DNA from: Megachile rotundata
Taxonomy: Eukaryota > Arthropoda > Insecta > Hymenoptera > Megachilidae
Assembly: GCF_050947335.1 (NCBI RefSeq)
Contig: NW_027473345.1
Span: forward strand, 496,001 to 560,000
DNA: 64,000 bases
Direction of reading: 5' to 3'
Shown here: one piece after another, positions 41,750-55,319 of the stretch
Layout of the letters: each line of letters opens with the position of its first letter
Numbering within the stretch: position 1 is the first letter of the stretch
The notes under the pieces: model-generated
The model's database searches: none
What the model was told of the DNA's origin: nothing
Seen by the model: the letters and a program-made list of their open reading frames with translations, nothing else
Translations under genes and position numbers: made by a program

Positions 41750-42589
41750 CGTAAGACTGTGATTGTATGATTGTGATTGTATGATTGTGATTGTATGATT
41801 GTGATTGCATGATTGTGATTGTGTGATTGTGATTGTATGATTGTGGTTCTATGATTGTAATTGTATGATTGTGTTTGTATAATTGTGATTGTATGATTGT
41901 GATTGTATGATTGTGATTGTATGATTGTGATTGTATGATTGTGATTGTATGATTGTGACTGTATGATTGTGATTGTATGATTGTGACTGTGTGATAGTGA
42001 TTGTGTGATTGCGTTTGTATGATTCTAATTGTATGCATGTGAATGTATAATTCTGATTGTATGATTGTGATAATATGAATGCGATTGTATGATTGTGACT
42101 GTATGATTGTGATTGTATGATTGTGATTGTATGATTGTGTTTATATGATTGCGATTGTATGATTATGATTGTGTGAATGTGATTGTATGATTGTGATTGT
42201 ATGATTGTGATTATATGATTGTGATTGTATGACTGTGATTGTATGATTGTGATTGTATGATTGTGATTGCATGATTGTTATTGTATGATTGTGATTGTAT
42301 AATTGTGATTGTATGATTGTGATTGTATCATTGTGATTGTATGATTGTGATTGTATCATTGTGATTGTATGATTGTGATTGTATGATTGTGATTCTATGA
42401 TTGTGATTGTAGGATTGTGATTGTACAATTGCGATTGTCTGATTGCGATTGTGTGATTGTGATTGTATGATTGTGTTTGTGCGATTGCGTTTGTATGATT
42501 CTAATTGTATGCATGTGAATGTATAATTCTGATTGTATATTTGTGATAATATGATTGCGATTGTATGATTGCGATTGTATGATTGTGAT
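41750..42589. repeat. 840-bp tandem duplication, second copy
   Basis: Second copy of the 840-bp unit. At the junction the context before GATCGTAAGACTG is the variant TTGCGATTGTATG instead of the plain monomers seen upstream of the first copy, which exposes the joining point. After 42,589 the sequence follows the unduplicated order seen at 11.9 kb and 23.3 kb, with offset 30,688 to M1 (29,848 + 840). Confidence 0.92.
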
Positions 42590-45500
42590 TGTACGATTGT
42601 TATTGTATGATTGTGATTGTAGGATTGTGATTGTATGATTGTGATTGTATGATTGTGATTGTATGATTGTGATTGTATGATTGTAATGGTGTGATTGTGA
42701 TTGCATGATTGTGATTGCATGATTGTGATTGTATGATGGTGATTGTGTGATTGCGTTTGTATGATGCTAATTGTATGCATGTGAATGTATAATTCTGATT
42801 GTATGTTTGTGATAATGTGATTGCGATTGTAGGATTGTGATTGTATGGTTGTGATTGTAAGATTGTAATTGTATGATTGTGATTGTATTATTTTGATTGT
42901 ATAATTGTGATTGTATGAATGTAATTGTATGATTGTGATTGTATGATTGCGATTGTATGATTGTGATTGTATGACTGTGATTGTATGATTGTGATCGTAA
43001 GACTGTGATTGTATGATTGTGATTGTATGATTGTGATTGTATGATTGTGATTGTATGATTGTGATTGTATGATTGTGATTGTATGATTGTGATTGTATGA
43101 TTTTGATTGTATAATTCTGATTGTGTGATAGTGATTGTGTGATTGTGACTGCATGGTTGTGATTCTATGATTGTGATTGTATGATTGTAATTGTACGATT
43201 ATGATTGTATGATTGTGATTGTATGATTCTACTTGCGTGATTGTGATTGTATGATTGTGAATATATAATTGTATTTGAGTTACTGTGATTGCCAGATTGC
43301 TATTGTATAATTCTGATTGTATGATAGTGATTGTGTGATTTTGATTGTACGATTGTGGTTCTATGATTGTGATTGTATGATTGTGATTGTATGATTGTGA
43401 TTGTATGATTGTGATTGTATGATTGTGATTGTATGATTGTGATTGTATGATTGTGATTGTATGATTGTGATTGTATGATTGTCATTGTATTATTGTGATT
43501 GTATGATTGTGATTGTATGATTGTGATTGTATGACTGTGATTGTATGATTGTGATTGTATGATTGTGATCGTAAGACTGTGATTGTATGATTGTGATTGT
43601 ATGATTGTGATTGTATGATTGTGATTGCATGATTGTGATTGTGTGATTGTGATTGTACGATTGTGGTTCTATGATTGTAATTGTATGATTGTGTTTGTAT
43701 AATTGTGATTGTATGATTGTGATTGTATGATTGTGATTGTATGATTGTGATTGTATGATTGTGATTGTATGATTGTGATTGTATGATTGTGATTGTATGA
43801 TTGTGATTGTATGATTGTGATTGTATGATTGTGATTGTATGATTGTGATTGTATGATTGTGATTGTATGATTGTGATTGTGTGATTGTGATTGTGTGATT
43901 GCGTTTGTATGATTCTAATTGTATGCATGTGAATGTATAATTCTGATTGTATGATTGTGATAATATGATTGCGATTGTATGATTGTGACTGTATGATTGT
44001 GATTGTATGATTGTGATTGTATGATTGTGTTTATATGATTGCGATTGTATGATTATGATTGTGTGAATGTGATTGTATGATTGTGATTGTATGATTGTGA
44101 TTGTATGATTGTGATTGCATGATTGTTATTGTATGATTGTGATTGTATAATTGTGATTGTATGATTGTGATTGTATCATTGTGATTGTATGATTGTGATT
44201 GTATCATTGTGATTGTATGATTGTGATTGTATGATTGTGATTCTATGATTGTGATTGTAGGATTGTGATTGTACAATTGCGATTGTCTGATTGCGATTGT
44301 GAGATTGTGATTGTATGATTGTGTTTGTGTGATTGCGTTTGTATGATTCTAATTGTATGCATGTGAATGTATAATTCTGATTGTATATTTGTGATAATAT
44401 GATTGCGATTGTATGATTGCGATTGTATGATTGTGATTGTATGATTGTTATTGTATGATTGTGATTGTATGATTGTGATTGTATGATTGTGATTGTATGA
44501 TTGTGATTGTATGATTGTGATTGTATGATTGTGATTGTATGATTGTGATTGTATGATTGTGATGGTGTGATTGTGATTTCATGATTGTGATTGCATGATT
44601 GTGATTGTATGATGGTGATTGTGTGATTGCGTTTGTATGATGCTAATTGTATGCATATGAATGTATAATTCTGATTGTATGTTTGTGATAATGTGATTGC
44701 GATTGTAGGATTGTGATTGTATGGTTGTGATTGTAAGATTGTAATTGTGTCATTGTGATTGTATTATTTTGATTGTATAATTGTGATTGTATGAATGTAA
44801 TTGTATGATTGTGATTGTATGATTGCGATTGTATGATTGTGATTGTATGACTGTGATTGTATGATTGTGATTGTATGATTGTGATCGTAAGACTGTGATT
44901 GTATGATTGTGATTGTATGATTGTGATTGTATGATTGTGATTGTATGATTGTGATTGCATGATTGTGATTGTGTGATTGTGATTGTACGATTGTGGTTCT
45001 ATGATTGTAATTGTATGATTGTGTTTGAATAATTGTGATTGGATGATTGTGATTGTATGATTGTGATTGTATGATTGTGATTGTATGATTGTGATTGTAT
45101 GATTGTGATTGTATGATTGTGATTGTATGATTGTGATTGTATGATTGTGATTGTATGATTATGATTGTATGATTGTGATTGTATGATTGTGATTGTATGA
45201 TTGTGATTGTATGATTGTGATTCTATGATTGTGATTCTATGATTGTAATTGTATGAATATGATTGTATGATTGTGATTGTGTGATTGCGTTTGTATGATT
45301 GTAATTGTATGCATGTGAATGTATAGTTCTGATTGTATGATTGTGATTGTATGATTGTGATTGTGTGATTGTGATTGTATGATTGTGATTGTATGATTGT
45401 GATTGTATGATTGTGATTGTGTGATTGTGATTGTGTGATTGCGTTTGTATGATTCTAATTGTATGCATGTGAATGTATAATTCTGATTGTATGATTGTGA

Positions 45501-46009
45501 TAATATGATTGCGATTGTATGATTGTGACTGTATGATTGTGATTGTATGATTGTGATTGTATGATTGTGTTTATATGATTGCGATTGTATGATTATGATT
45601 GTGTGAATGTGATTGTATGATTGTGATTGTATGATTGTGATTATATGATTGTGACTGTATGACTGTGATTGTATGATTGTGATTGTATGATTGTGATTGC
45701 ATGATTGTTATTGTATGATTGTGATTGTATAATTGTGATTGTATGATTGTGATTGTATCATTGTGATTGTATGATTGTGATTGTATCATTGTGATTGTAT
45801 GATTGTGATTGTATGATTGTGATTCTATGATTGTGATTGTAGGATTGTGATTTTACAATTGCGATTGTCTGATTGCGATTGTGTGATTGTGATTGTATGA
45901 TTGTGTTTGTGTGATTGCGTTTGTATGATTCTAATTGTATGCATGTGAATGTATAATTCTGATTGTATATTTGTGATAATATGATTGCGATTGTATGATT
46001 GCGATTGTA
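42590..46009. repeat. End of block M and block N, copy 3
   Basis: Matches 31.1-34.5 kb (offset 11,522/11,536) and 11.9-15.3 kb (30,688, then 30,716 and 30,730). It contains B core 43253 and the 11-unit plain tract 43,715-43,868. Private changes include GTACGATTGTTATTG near 42,590. Confidence 0.85.
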
Positions 46010-49000
46010 TGATTGTGATTGTATGATTGTTATTGTATGATTGTGATGGTGTGATTGTGATTGCATGATTGTGATTGCATGATTATGATTGTATGATGGT
46101 GATTGTGTGATTGCGTTTGTATGATGCTAATTGTATGCATGTGAATGTATAATTCTGATTGTATGTTTGTGATAATGTGATTGCGATTGTAGGATTGTGA
46201 TTGTATGGTTGTGATTGTAAGATTGTAATTGTATGATTGCGATTGTATGATTGTGACTGTATGATTGTGATTGTATGATTGTGATTGTATGATTGTGTTT
46301 GTATGATTGCGATTGTATGATTATGATTGTATGATTGTGATTGTATGATTGTGATTGTATGATAGTGATTGTATCATTGTGATTGTGGGATTGCGTTTGT
46401 ATAATTGTGATTGTATGATTGTGATTGTATGATTGTGATTGTATGATTGTAATTGTACGATTGTGATTGTATGATTGTGATTGTATGATTGTGATAATAT
46501 GATTGCGATTGTATGATTGCGATTGTATGATTGCGATTGCATGATTGTGATTGTATGATTGTTATTGTATGATTGTGATTGTATGATTGTAATTGTACGA
46601 TTGTGATTGTATGATTGTGATTGTATGATTGTACTTGCGTGATTGTGATTGTATCATTGTGAATATATAATTGTATTTGAGTGACTGTGATTGCCGGATT
46701 GCTATTGTATAATTCTGATTGTATGATAGTGACTGTGTGATTGTGATTGTACGATTGTGGTTCTATGATTGTGATTGTATGATTGTTATTGTATGATTAT
46801 GATTGTATGATTGTGATTGTATGATTGTGATTGTATCATTGTGATTGTATGATTGTGATTGTATGATTGTGATCCTATGATTGTGATTGTAGGATTGTGA
46901 TAGTACAATTGCGATTGTCTGATTGCGATTGTGTGATTGCGAATGTATGATTGTGATTGTATGATTGTGATTCTATGATTGTGATTGTATGATTGTGATT
47001 GTATGATTGTGATTGTATGATTGTGATTGTATGATTGTGATTGTATGATAGTGATGGTGTGATTGTGATTGCATGATTGTGATTGCATGATTGTGATTGC
47101 ATGATTGTGATTGTATAATGGTGATTGTGTGATTGCGTTTGTATGATGCTAATTGTATGCATGTGAATGTATAATTCTGATTGTATGATTGCGATAATAT
47201 GATTGCGATTGTAGGATTGTGATTGTATGATTGTGATTGTAAGATTGTAATTGTATGATCGTGATTGTATGATTGTGATTGTATGATTGCGATTGTCTGA
47301 TTGCGATTGTGTGATTGTGAATGTATGATTGTGATTCTATGATTGTGATTGAATGATTGTGATTGTATGATTGTGATTGTATGATTGTGATTGTATGATT
47401 GTGATTGTATGATTGTGATTGTATGATTGTGATTGTATGATTGTGATTGTATGATTGTGATTGTATGATTGTGATTGTATGATTGTGATTGTATGATTGT
47501 GATTGTATGATTGTGATTGTATGATAGTGACTGTGTGATTGTGATTGTACGATTGTGGTTCTATGATTGTGATTGTATGATTGTTATTGTATGATTGTGA
47601 TTGTATGATTGTGATTGTATGATTGTGATTGTATGATTGTGATTGTATCATTGTGATTGTATGATTGTGATTGTATGATTGTGAATGTATTATTGTGATT
47701 GTATGATTGTGAATGTATGATTGTGATTATATGATTGTGATTCTATGATTGTGATTGTAGGATTGTGATTGTATAATTGCGAGTGTCTGATTGCGATTGT
47801 GTGATTGTGATTGTATGATTGTGATTGTGTGATTGCGTTTGTATGATTCTAATTCTATGCATGTGAATGTATAATTCTGATTGTATGTTCGTGATAATAT
47901 GATTGCGATTGTAGGATTGTGATTGTATGATTGTGACTGTAAGATTGTAATTGTATGATTGTGATTGTATGATTGTGATTGTATGATTGCGATTGTCTGA
48001 TTGCGATTGTGTGATTGCGAATGTATGATTGTGATTTTATGATTGTGATTGTATGATTGTGATTGTATGATTGTGATTGTGTGATGGCGTTTGTATGATT
48101 CTAATTGTATGCATGCGAATGTATAATTCTGATTGTATATTTGTGATAATATGATTGCGATTGTGTGATTGTGACTGTATGATTGTGATTGTTTGATTGT
48201 GATTGTATGATTGTGATTGTATGATTGTGATTGTATGATTGTGATTGTATGATTGTGATTGTATGATTGTGATCGTATCATTGTGATTGTATGATTGTGG
48301 TTGTATGATTGTGATTGTATGATTGTGATTGTATGATTGTGATTGTATGATTGTGATTGTATGATTGTGATTGCATGATTGTGATTGTATGATTGTCATT
48401 GTATGATTGTGGTTGTATGATTGTGATTGTATGATTGTGATTGTATGATTGTGACTGTAGGATTATGGTTCTATGGTTGTGATTGTATGATTGTGGTTGC
48501 GTGATTGCGTTTGTATGATTCTAATTCTATGCATGTGAATGTATAATTCTGATTGTATGTTCGTGATAATATGATTGCGATTGTAGGATTGTGATTGTAT
48601 GATTGTGACTGTAAGATTGTAATTGTGTGATTGTGACTGTATGATTGTGATTGTTTGATTGTGATTGTATGATTGTGATTGTATGATTGTGATTGTATAA
48701 TTGTGATTGCATGATTGTGATTGTATGATTGTCATTGTACGATTGTGGTTGTATGATTGTGATTGTATGATTGTGATTGTATGATTATGATTGTATGATT
48801 CTGATTGTATGATTGTGATTGTATGATTGTGATTGTATGATTGTGATTGTATGATTGTGATTGCATGATTGTGATTGTATGATTGTCATTGTACGATTGT
48901 GGTTGTATGATTGTGATTGTATGATTGTGATTGTATGATTATGATTGTATGATTCTGATTGTATGATTGTGATGGTGTGATTGTGATTGCATGATTGTGA

Positions 49001-50742
49001 TTGCATGATTATGATTGTATAATGGTGATTGTGTGATTGCGTTTGTATGATGCTAATTGTATGCATGTGAATGTATAATTCTGATTGTATGTTTGTGATA
49101 ATATGATTGCGATTGTAGGATTGTGATTGTATGATTGTGATTGTAAGATTGTAATTGTATGATTGTGATTGCATGATTTTGATTGTATGATTGCGATTGT
49201 CTGATTGCGATTGTGTGATTGTGAATGTATGATTGTGATTCTATGATTGTGGTTGTATGATTGTGATTGTATGATTGTGATTGTATGATTGTGACTGTAG
49301 GATTATGATTCTATGATTGTGATTGTATGATTGTGATTGTATGATTGTGAATGTATGATTGTGATTGTATGATTGTGATTGTATGATTGTGATTATATGA
49401 TTGTGATTCTATGATTGTGATTGTAGGATTGTGATTGTATAATTGCGAGTGTCTGATTGCGATTGTGTGATTGTGATTGTATGATTGTGATTGTGTGATT
49501 GCGTTTGTATGATTCTAATTCTATGCATGTGAATGTATAATTCTGATTGTATGTTTGTGATAATATGATTGCGATTGTATGATTGCGATTGTATGATTGC
49601 GATTGCATGATTGTGATTGTATGATTGTTATTGTATGATTGTGATTGTATGATTGTAATTGTACGATTGTGATTGTATGATTGTGATTGTATGATTGTAC
49701 TTGCGTGATTGTGATTGTATCATTGTGAATATATAATTGTATTTGAGTGACTGTGATTGCCGGATTGCTATTGTATAATTCTGCATTGTATGATAGTGAC
49801 TGTATGATTGTGATTGTACGATTGTGGTTCTATGATTGTGATTGTATGATTGTTATTGTATGACTGTGATTGTATGATTGTGATTGTGTGATTGTGATTG
49901 TATCATTGTGATTGTATGATTGTGATTGTATGATTGTGATCCTATGATTGTGATTGTAGGATTGTGATAGTACAATTGCGATTGTCTGATTGCGATTGTG
50001 TGATTGCGAATGTATGATTGTGATTGTATGATTGTGATTCTATGATTGTGATTGTATGATTGTGATTGTATGATTGTGATTGTATGATTGTGATTGTATG
50101 ATTGTGATTGTATGATAGTGATGGTGTGATTGTGATTGCATGATTGTGATTGTATGATTGTGATTGTATGATTGTGATTGTATGATTTTGATTGTATAAT
50201 TCTGATTGTGTGATAGTGATTGTGTGATTGTGACTGCATGGTTGTGATTCTATGATTGTGATTGTATGATTGTAATTGTACGATTATGATTGTATGATTG
50301 TGATTGTATGATTCTACTTGCGTGATTGTGATTGTATGATTGTGAATATATAATTGTATTTGAGTTACTGTGATTGCCAGATTGCTATTGTATAATTCTG
50401 ATTGTATGATAGTGATTGTGTGATTTTGATTGTACGATTGTGGTTCTATGATTGTGATTGTATGATTGTGATTGTATGATTGTGATTTTATGATTGTGAT
50501 TGTATGATTGTGATTGTATGATTGTCATAGTATGATTGTGATTGTATGATTGTGATTGTATGATTGTGATTGTATGATTGTGATTGTATGATTGTGATTG
50601 TATATTTGTGATAATATGATTGCGATTGTATGATTGCGATTGTATGATTGTGATTGTATGATTGTTATTGTATGATTGTGATTGTATGATTGTGATTGTA
50701 TGATTGTGATTGTATGATTGTGATTGTATGATTGTGATTGTA
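46010..50742. repeat. 4,733-bp tandem duplication, first copy
   Basis: Repeated at 50,743 onward with an offset of 4,733 bp, which is 338 monomers plus the single inserted C at 49,784. It is a composite: the left part (46.3-48.4 kb) matches block Q (offset 21,336 from 25.0 kb) and the right part (48.5-50.5 kb) matches block M. It contains A cores 46655 and 49721 and B core 50338. Confidence 0.92.
49777..49791. other. 15-bp monomer (inserted C)
   Basis: The A-cassette monomer AATTCTGATTGTAT is here AATTCTGCATTGTAT, with an extra C at 49,784. It shifts the register by +1. The other A copies except 54454 have the 14-bp form. Confidence 0.93.
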
Positions 50743-53700
50743 TGATTGTGATTGTATGATTGTTATTGTATGATTGTGATGGTGTGATTGTGATTGCATG
50801 ATTGTGATTGCATGATTATGATTGTATGATGGTGATTGTGTGATTGCGTTTGTATGATGCTAATTGTATGCATGTGAATGTATAATTCTGATTGTATGTT
50901 TGTGATAATGTGATTGCGATTGTAGGATTGTGATTGTATGGTTGTGATTGTAAGATTGTAATTGTATGATTGCGATTGTATGATTGTGACTGTATGATTG
51001 TGATTGTATGATTGTGATTGTATGATTGTGTTTGTATGATTGCGATTGTATGATTATGATTGTATGATTGTGATTGTATGATTGTGATTGTATGATAGTG
51101 ATTGTATCATTGTGATTGTGGGATTGCGTTTGTATAATTGTGATTGTATGATTGTGATTGTATGATTGTGATTGTATGATTGTAATTGTACGATTGTGAT
51201 TGTATGATTGTGATTGTATGATTGTGATAATATGATTGCGATTGTATGATTGCGATTGTATGATTGCGATTGCATGATTGTGATTGTATGATTGTTATTG
51301 TATGATTGTGATTGTATGATTGTAATTGTACGATTGTGATTGTATGATTGTGATTGTATGATTGTACTTGCGTGATTGTGATTGTATCATTGTGAATATA
51401 TAATTGTATTTGAGTGACTGTGATTGCCGGATTGCTATTGTATAATTCTGATTGTATGATAGTGACTGTGTGATTGTGATTGTACGATTGTGGTTCTATG
51501 ATTGTGATTGTATGATTGTTATTGTATGATTATGATTGTATGATTGTGATTGTATGATTGTGATTGTATCATTGTGATTGTATGATTGTGATTGTATGAT
51601 TGTGATCCTATGATTGTGATTGTAGGATTGTGATAGTACAATTGCGATTGTCTGATTGCGATTGTGTGATTGCGAATGTATGATTGTGATTGTATGATTG
51701 TGATTCTATGATTGTGATTGTATGATTGTGATTGTATGATTGTGATTGTATGATTGTGATTGTATGATTGTGATTGTATGATAGTGATGGTGTGATTGTG
51801 ATTGCATGATTGTGATTGCATGATTGTGATTGCATGATTGTGATTGTATAATGGTGATTGTGTGATTGCGTTTGTATGATGCTAATTGTATGCATGTGAA
51901 TGTATAATTCTGATTGTATGATTGCGATAATATGATTGCGATTGTAGGATTGTGATTGTATGATTGTGATTGTAAGATTGTAATTGTATGATCGTGATTG
52001 TATGATTGTGATTGTATGATTGCGATTGTCTGATTGCGATTGTGTGATTGTGAATGTATGATTGTGATTCTATGATTGTGATTGAATGATTGTGATTGTA
52101 TGATTGTGATTGTATGATTGTGATTGTATGATTGTGATTGTATGATTGTGATTGTATGATTGTGATTGTATGATTGTGATTGTATGATTGTGATTGTATG
52201 ATTGTGATTGTATGATTGTGATTGTATGATTGTGATTGTATGATTGTGATTGTATGATAGTGACTGTGTGATTGTGATTGTACGATTGTGGTTCTATGAT
52301 TGTGATTGTATGATTGTTATTGTATGATTGTGATTGTATGATTGTGATTGTATGATTGTGATTGTATGATTGTGATTGTATCATTGTGATTGTATGATTG
52401 TGATTGTATGATTGTGAATGTATTATTGTGATTGTATGATTGTGAATGTATGATTGTGATTATATGATTGTGATTCTATGATTGTGATTGTAGGATTGTG
52501 ATTGTATAATTGCGAGTGTCTGATTGCGATTGTGTGATTGTGATTGTATGATTGTGATTGTGTGATTGCGTTTGTATGATTCTAATTCTATGCATGTGAA
52601 TGTATAATTCTGATTGTATGTTCGTGATAATATGATTGCGATTGTAGGATTGTGATTGTATGATTGTGACTGTAAGATTGTAATTGTATGATTGTGATTG
52701 TATGATTGTGATTGTATGATTGCGATTGTCTGATTGCGATTGTGTGATTGCGAATGTATGATTGTGATTTTATGATTGTGATTGTATGATTGTGATTGTA
52801 TGATTGTGATTGTGTGATGGCGTTTGTATGATTCTAATTGTATGCATGCGAATGTATAATTCTGATTGTATATTTGTGATAATATGATTGCGATTGTGTG
52901 ATTGTGACTGTATGATTGTGATTGTTTGATTGTGATTGTATGATTGTGATTGTATGATTGTGATTGTATGATTGTGATTGTATGATTGTGATTGTATGAT
53001 TGTTATCGTATCATTGTGATTGTATGATTGTGGTTGTATGATTGTGATTGTATGATTGTGATTGTATGATTGTGATTGTATGATTGTGATTGTATGATTG
53101 TGATTGCATGATTGTGATTGTATGATTGTCATTGTATGATTGTGGTTGTATGATTGTGATTGTATGATTGTGATTGTATGATTGTGACTGTAGGATTATG
53201 GTTCTATGGTTGTGATTGTATGATTGTGGTTGCGTGATTGCGTTTGTATGATTCTAATTCTATGCATGTGAATGTATAATTCTGATTGTATGTTCGTGAT
53301 AATATGATTGCGATTGTAGGATTGTGATTGTATGATTGTGACTGTAAGATTGTAATTGTGTGATTGTGACTGTATGATTGTGATTGTTTGATTGTGATTG
53401 TATGATTGTGATTGTATGATTGTGATTGTATAATTGTGATTGCATGATTGTGATTGTATGATTGTCATTGTACGATTGTGGTTGTATGATTGTGATTGTA
53501 TGATTGTGATTGTATGATTATGATTGTATGATTCTGATTGTATGATTGTGATTGTATGATTGTGATTGTATGATTGTGATTGTATGATTGTGATTGCATG
53601 ATTGTGATTGTATGATTGTCATTGTACGATTGTGGTTGTATGATTGTGATTGTATGATTGTGATTGTATGATTATGATTGTATGATTCTGATTGTATGAT

Positions 53701-55319
53701 TGTGATGGTGTGATTGTGATTGCATGATTGTGATTGCATGATTATGATTGTATAATGGTGATTGTGTGATTGCGTTTGTATGATGCTAATTGTATGCATG
53801 TGAATGTATAATTCTGATTGTATGTTTGTGATAATATGATTGCGATTGTAGGATTGTGATTGTATGATTGTGATTGTAAGATTGTAATTGTATGATTGTG
53901 ATTGCATGATTTTGATTGTATGATTGCGATTGTCTGATTGCGATTGTGTGATTGTGAATGTATGATTGTGATTCTATGATTGTGGTTGTATGATTGTGAT
54001 TGTATGATTGTGATTGTATGATTGTGACTGTAGGATTATGATTCTATGATTGTGATTGTATGATTGTGATTGTATGATTGTGAATGTATGATTGTGATTG
54101 TATGATTGTGATTGTATGATTGTGATTATATGATTGTGATTCTATGATTGTGATTGTAGGATTGTGATTGTATAATTGCGAGTGTCTGATTGCGATTGTG
54201 TGATTGTGATTGTATGATTGTGATTGTGTGATTGCGTTTGTATGATTCTAATTCTATGCATGTGAATGTATAATTCTGATTGTATGTTTGTGATAATATG
54301 ATTGCGATTGTATGATTGCGATTGTATGATTGCGATTGCATGATTGTGATTGTATGATTGTTATTGTATGATTGTGATTGTATGATTGTAATTGTACGAT
54401 TGTGATTGTATGATTGTGATTGTATGATTGTACTTGCGTGATTGTGATTGTATCATTGTGAATATATAATTGTATTTGAGTGACTGTGATTGCCGGATTG
54501 CTATTGTATAATTCTGCATTGTATGATAGTGACTGTATGATTGTGATTGTACGATTGTGGTTCTATGATTGTGATTGTATGATTGTTATTGTATGACTGT
54601 GATTGTATGATTGTGATTGTGTGATTGTGATTGTATCATTGTGATTGTATGATTGTGATTGTATGATTGTGATCCTATGATTGTGATTGTAGGATTGTGA
54701 TAGTACAATTGCGATTGTCTGATTGCGATTGTGTGATTGCGAATGTATGATTGTGATTGTATGATTGTGATTCTATGATTGTGATTGTATGATTGTGATT
54801 GTATGATTGTGATTGTATGATTGTGATTGTATGATTGTGATTGTATGATAGTGATGGTGTGATTGTGATTGCATGATTGTGATTGTATGATTGTGATTGT
54901 ATGATTGTGATTGTATGATTTTGATTGTATAATTCTGATTGTGTGATAGTGATTGTGTGATTGTGACTGCATGGTTGTGATTCTATGATTGTGATTGTAT
55001 GATTGTAATTGTACGATTATGATTGTATGATTGTGATTGTATGATTCTACTTGCGTGATTGTGATTGTATGATTGTGAATATATAATTGTATTTGAGTTA
55101 CTGTGATTGCCAGATTGCTATTGTATAATTCTGATTGTATGATAGTGATTGTGTGATTTTGATTGTACGATTGTGGTTCTATGATTGTGATTGTATGATT
55201 GTGATTGTATGATTGTGATTTTATGATTGTGATTGTATGATTGTGATTGTATGATTGTCATAGTATGATTGTGATTGTATGATTGTGATTGTATGATTGT
55301 GATTGTATGATTGTGATTG
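50743..55319. repeat. 4,733-bp tandem duplication, second copy
   Basis: Copy of 46,010-50,742 with A cores 51388 and 54454 and B core 55071. The only differences I found are a G-to-T change at 53,004 (GTTATCG for GTGATCG at 48,271) and one monomer fewer before 55,320. It also repeats the one-base insertion. After 55,320 it passes into the pattern of 13,668. Confidence 0.92.
54510..54524. other. 15-bp monomer, duplicated copy of the insertion
   Basis: Same AATTCTGCATTGTAT as at 49,777, with its C at 54,517, exactly 4,733 bp later. It shows that the insertion predates the tandem duplication. Confidence 0.93.

Noticed and set aside
46655..49790. A cores 46655 and 49721 spaced 3,066 bp, like the block Q pair, as a third Q duplication
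   Set aside because: Their flanks differ: 46655 is Q-type (GACTGTGTG) and 49721 is M-type (GACTGTATG). The equal spacing is a coincidence of the Q-M junction, or at least is not evidence of duplication.
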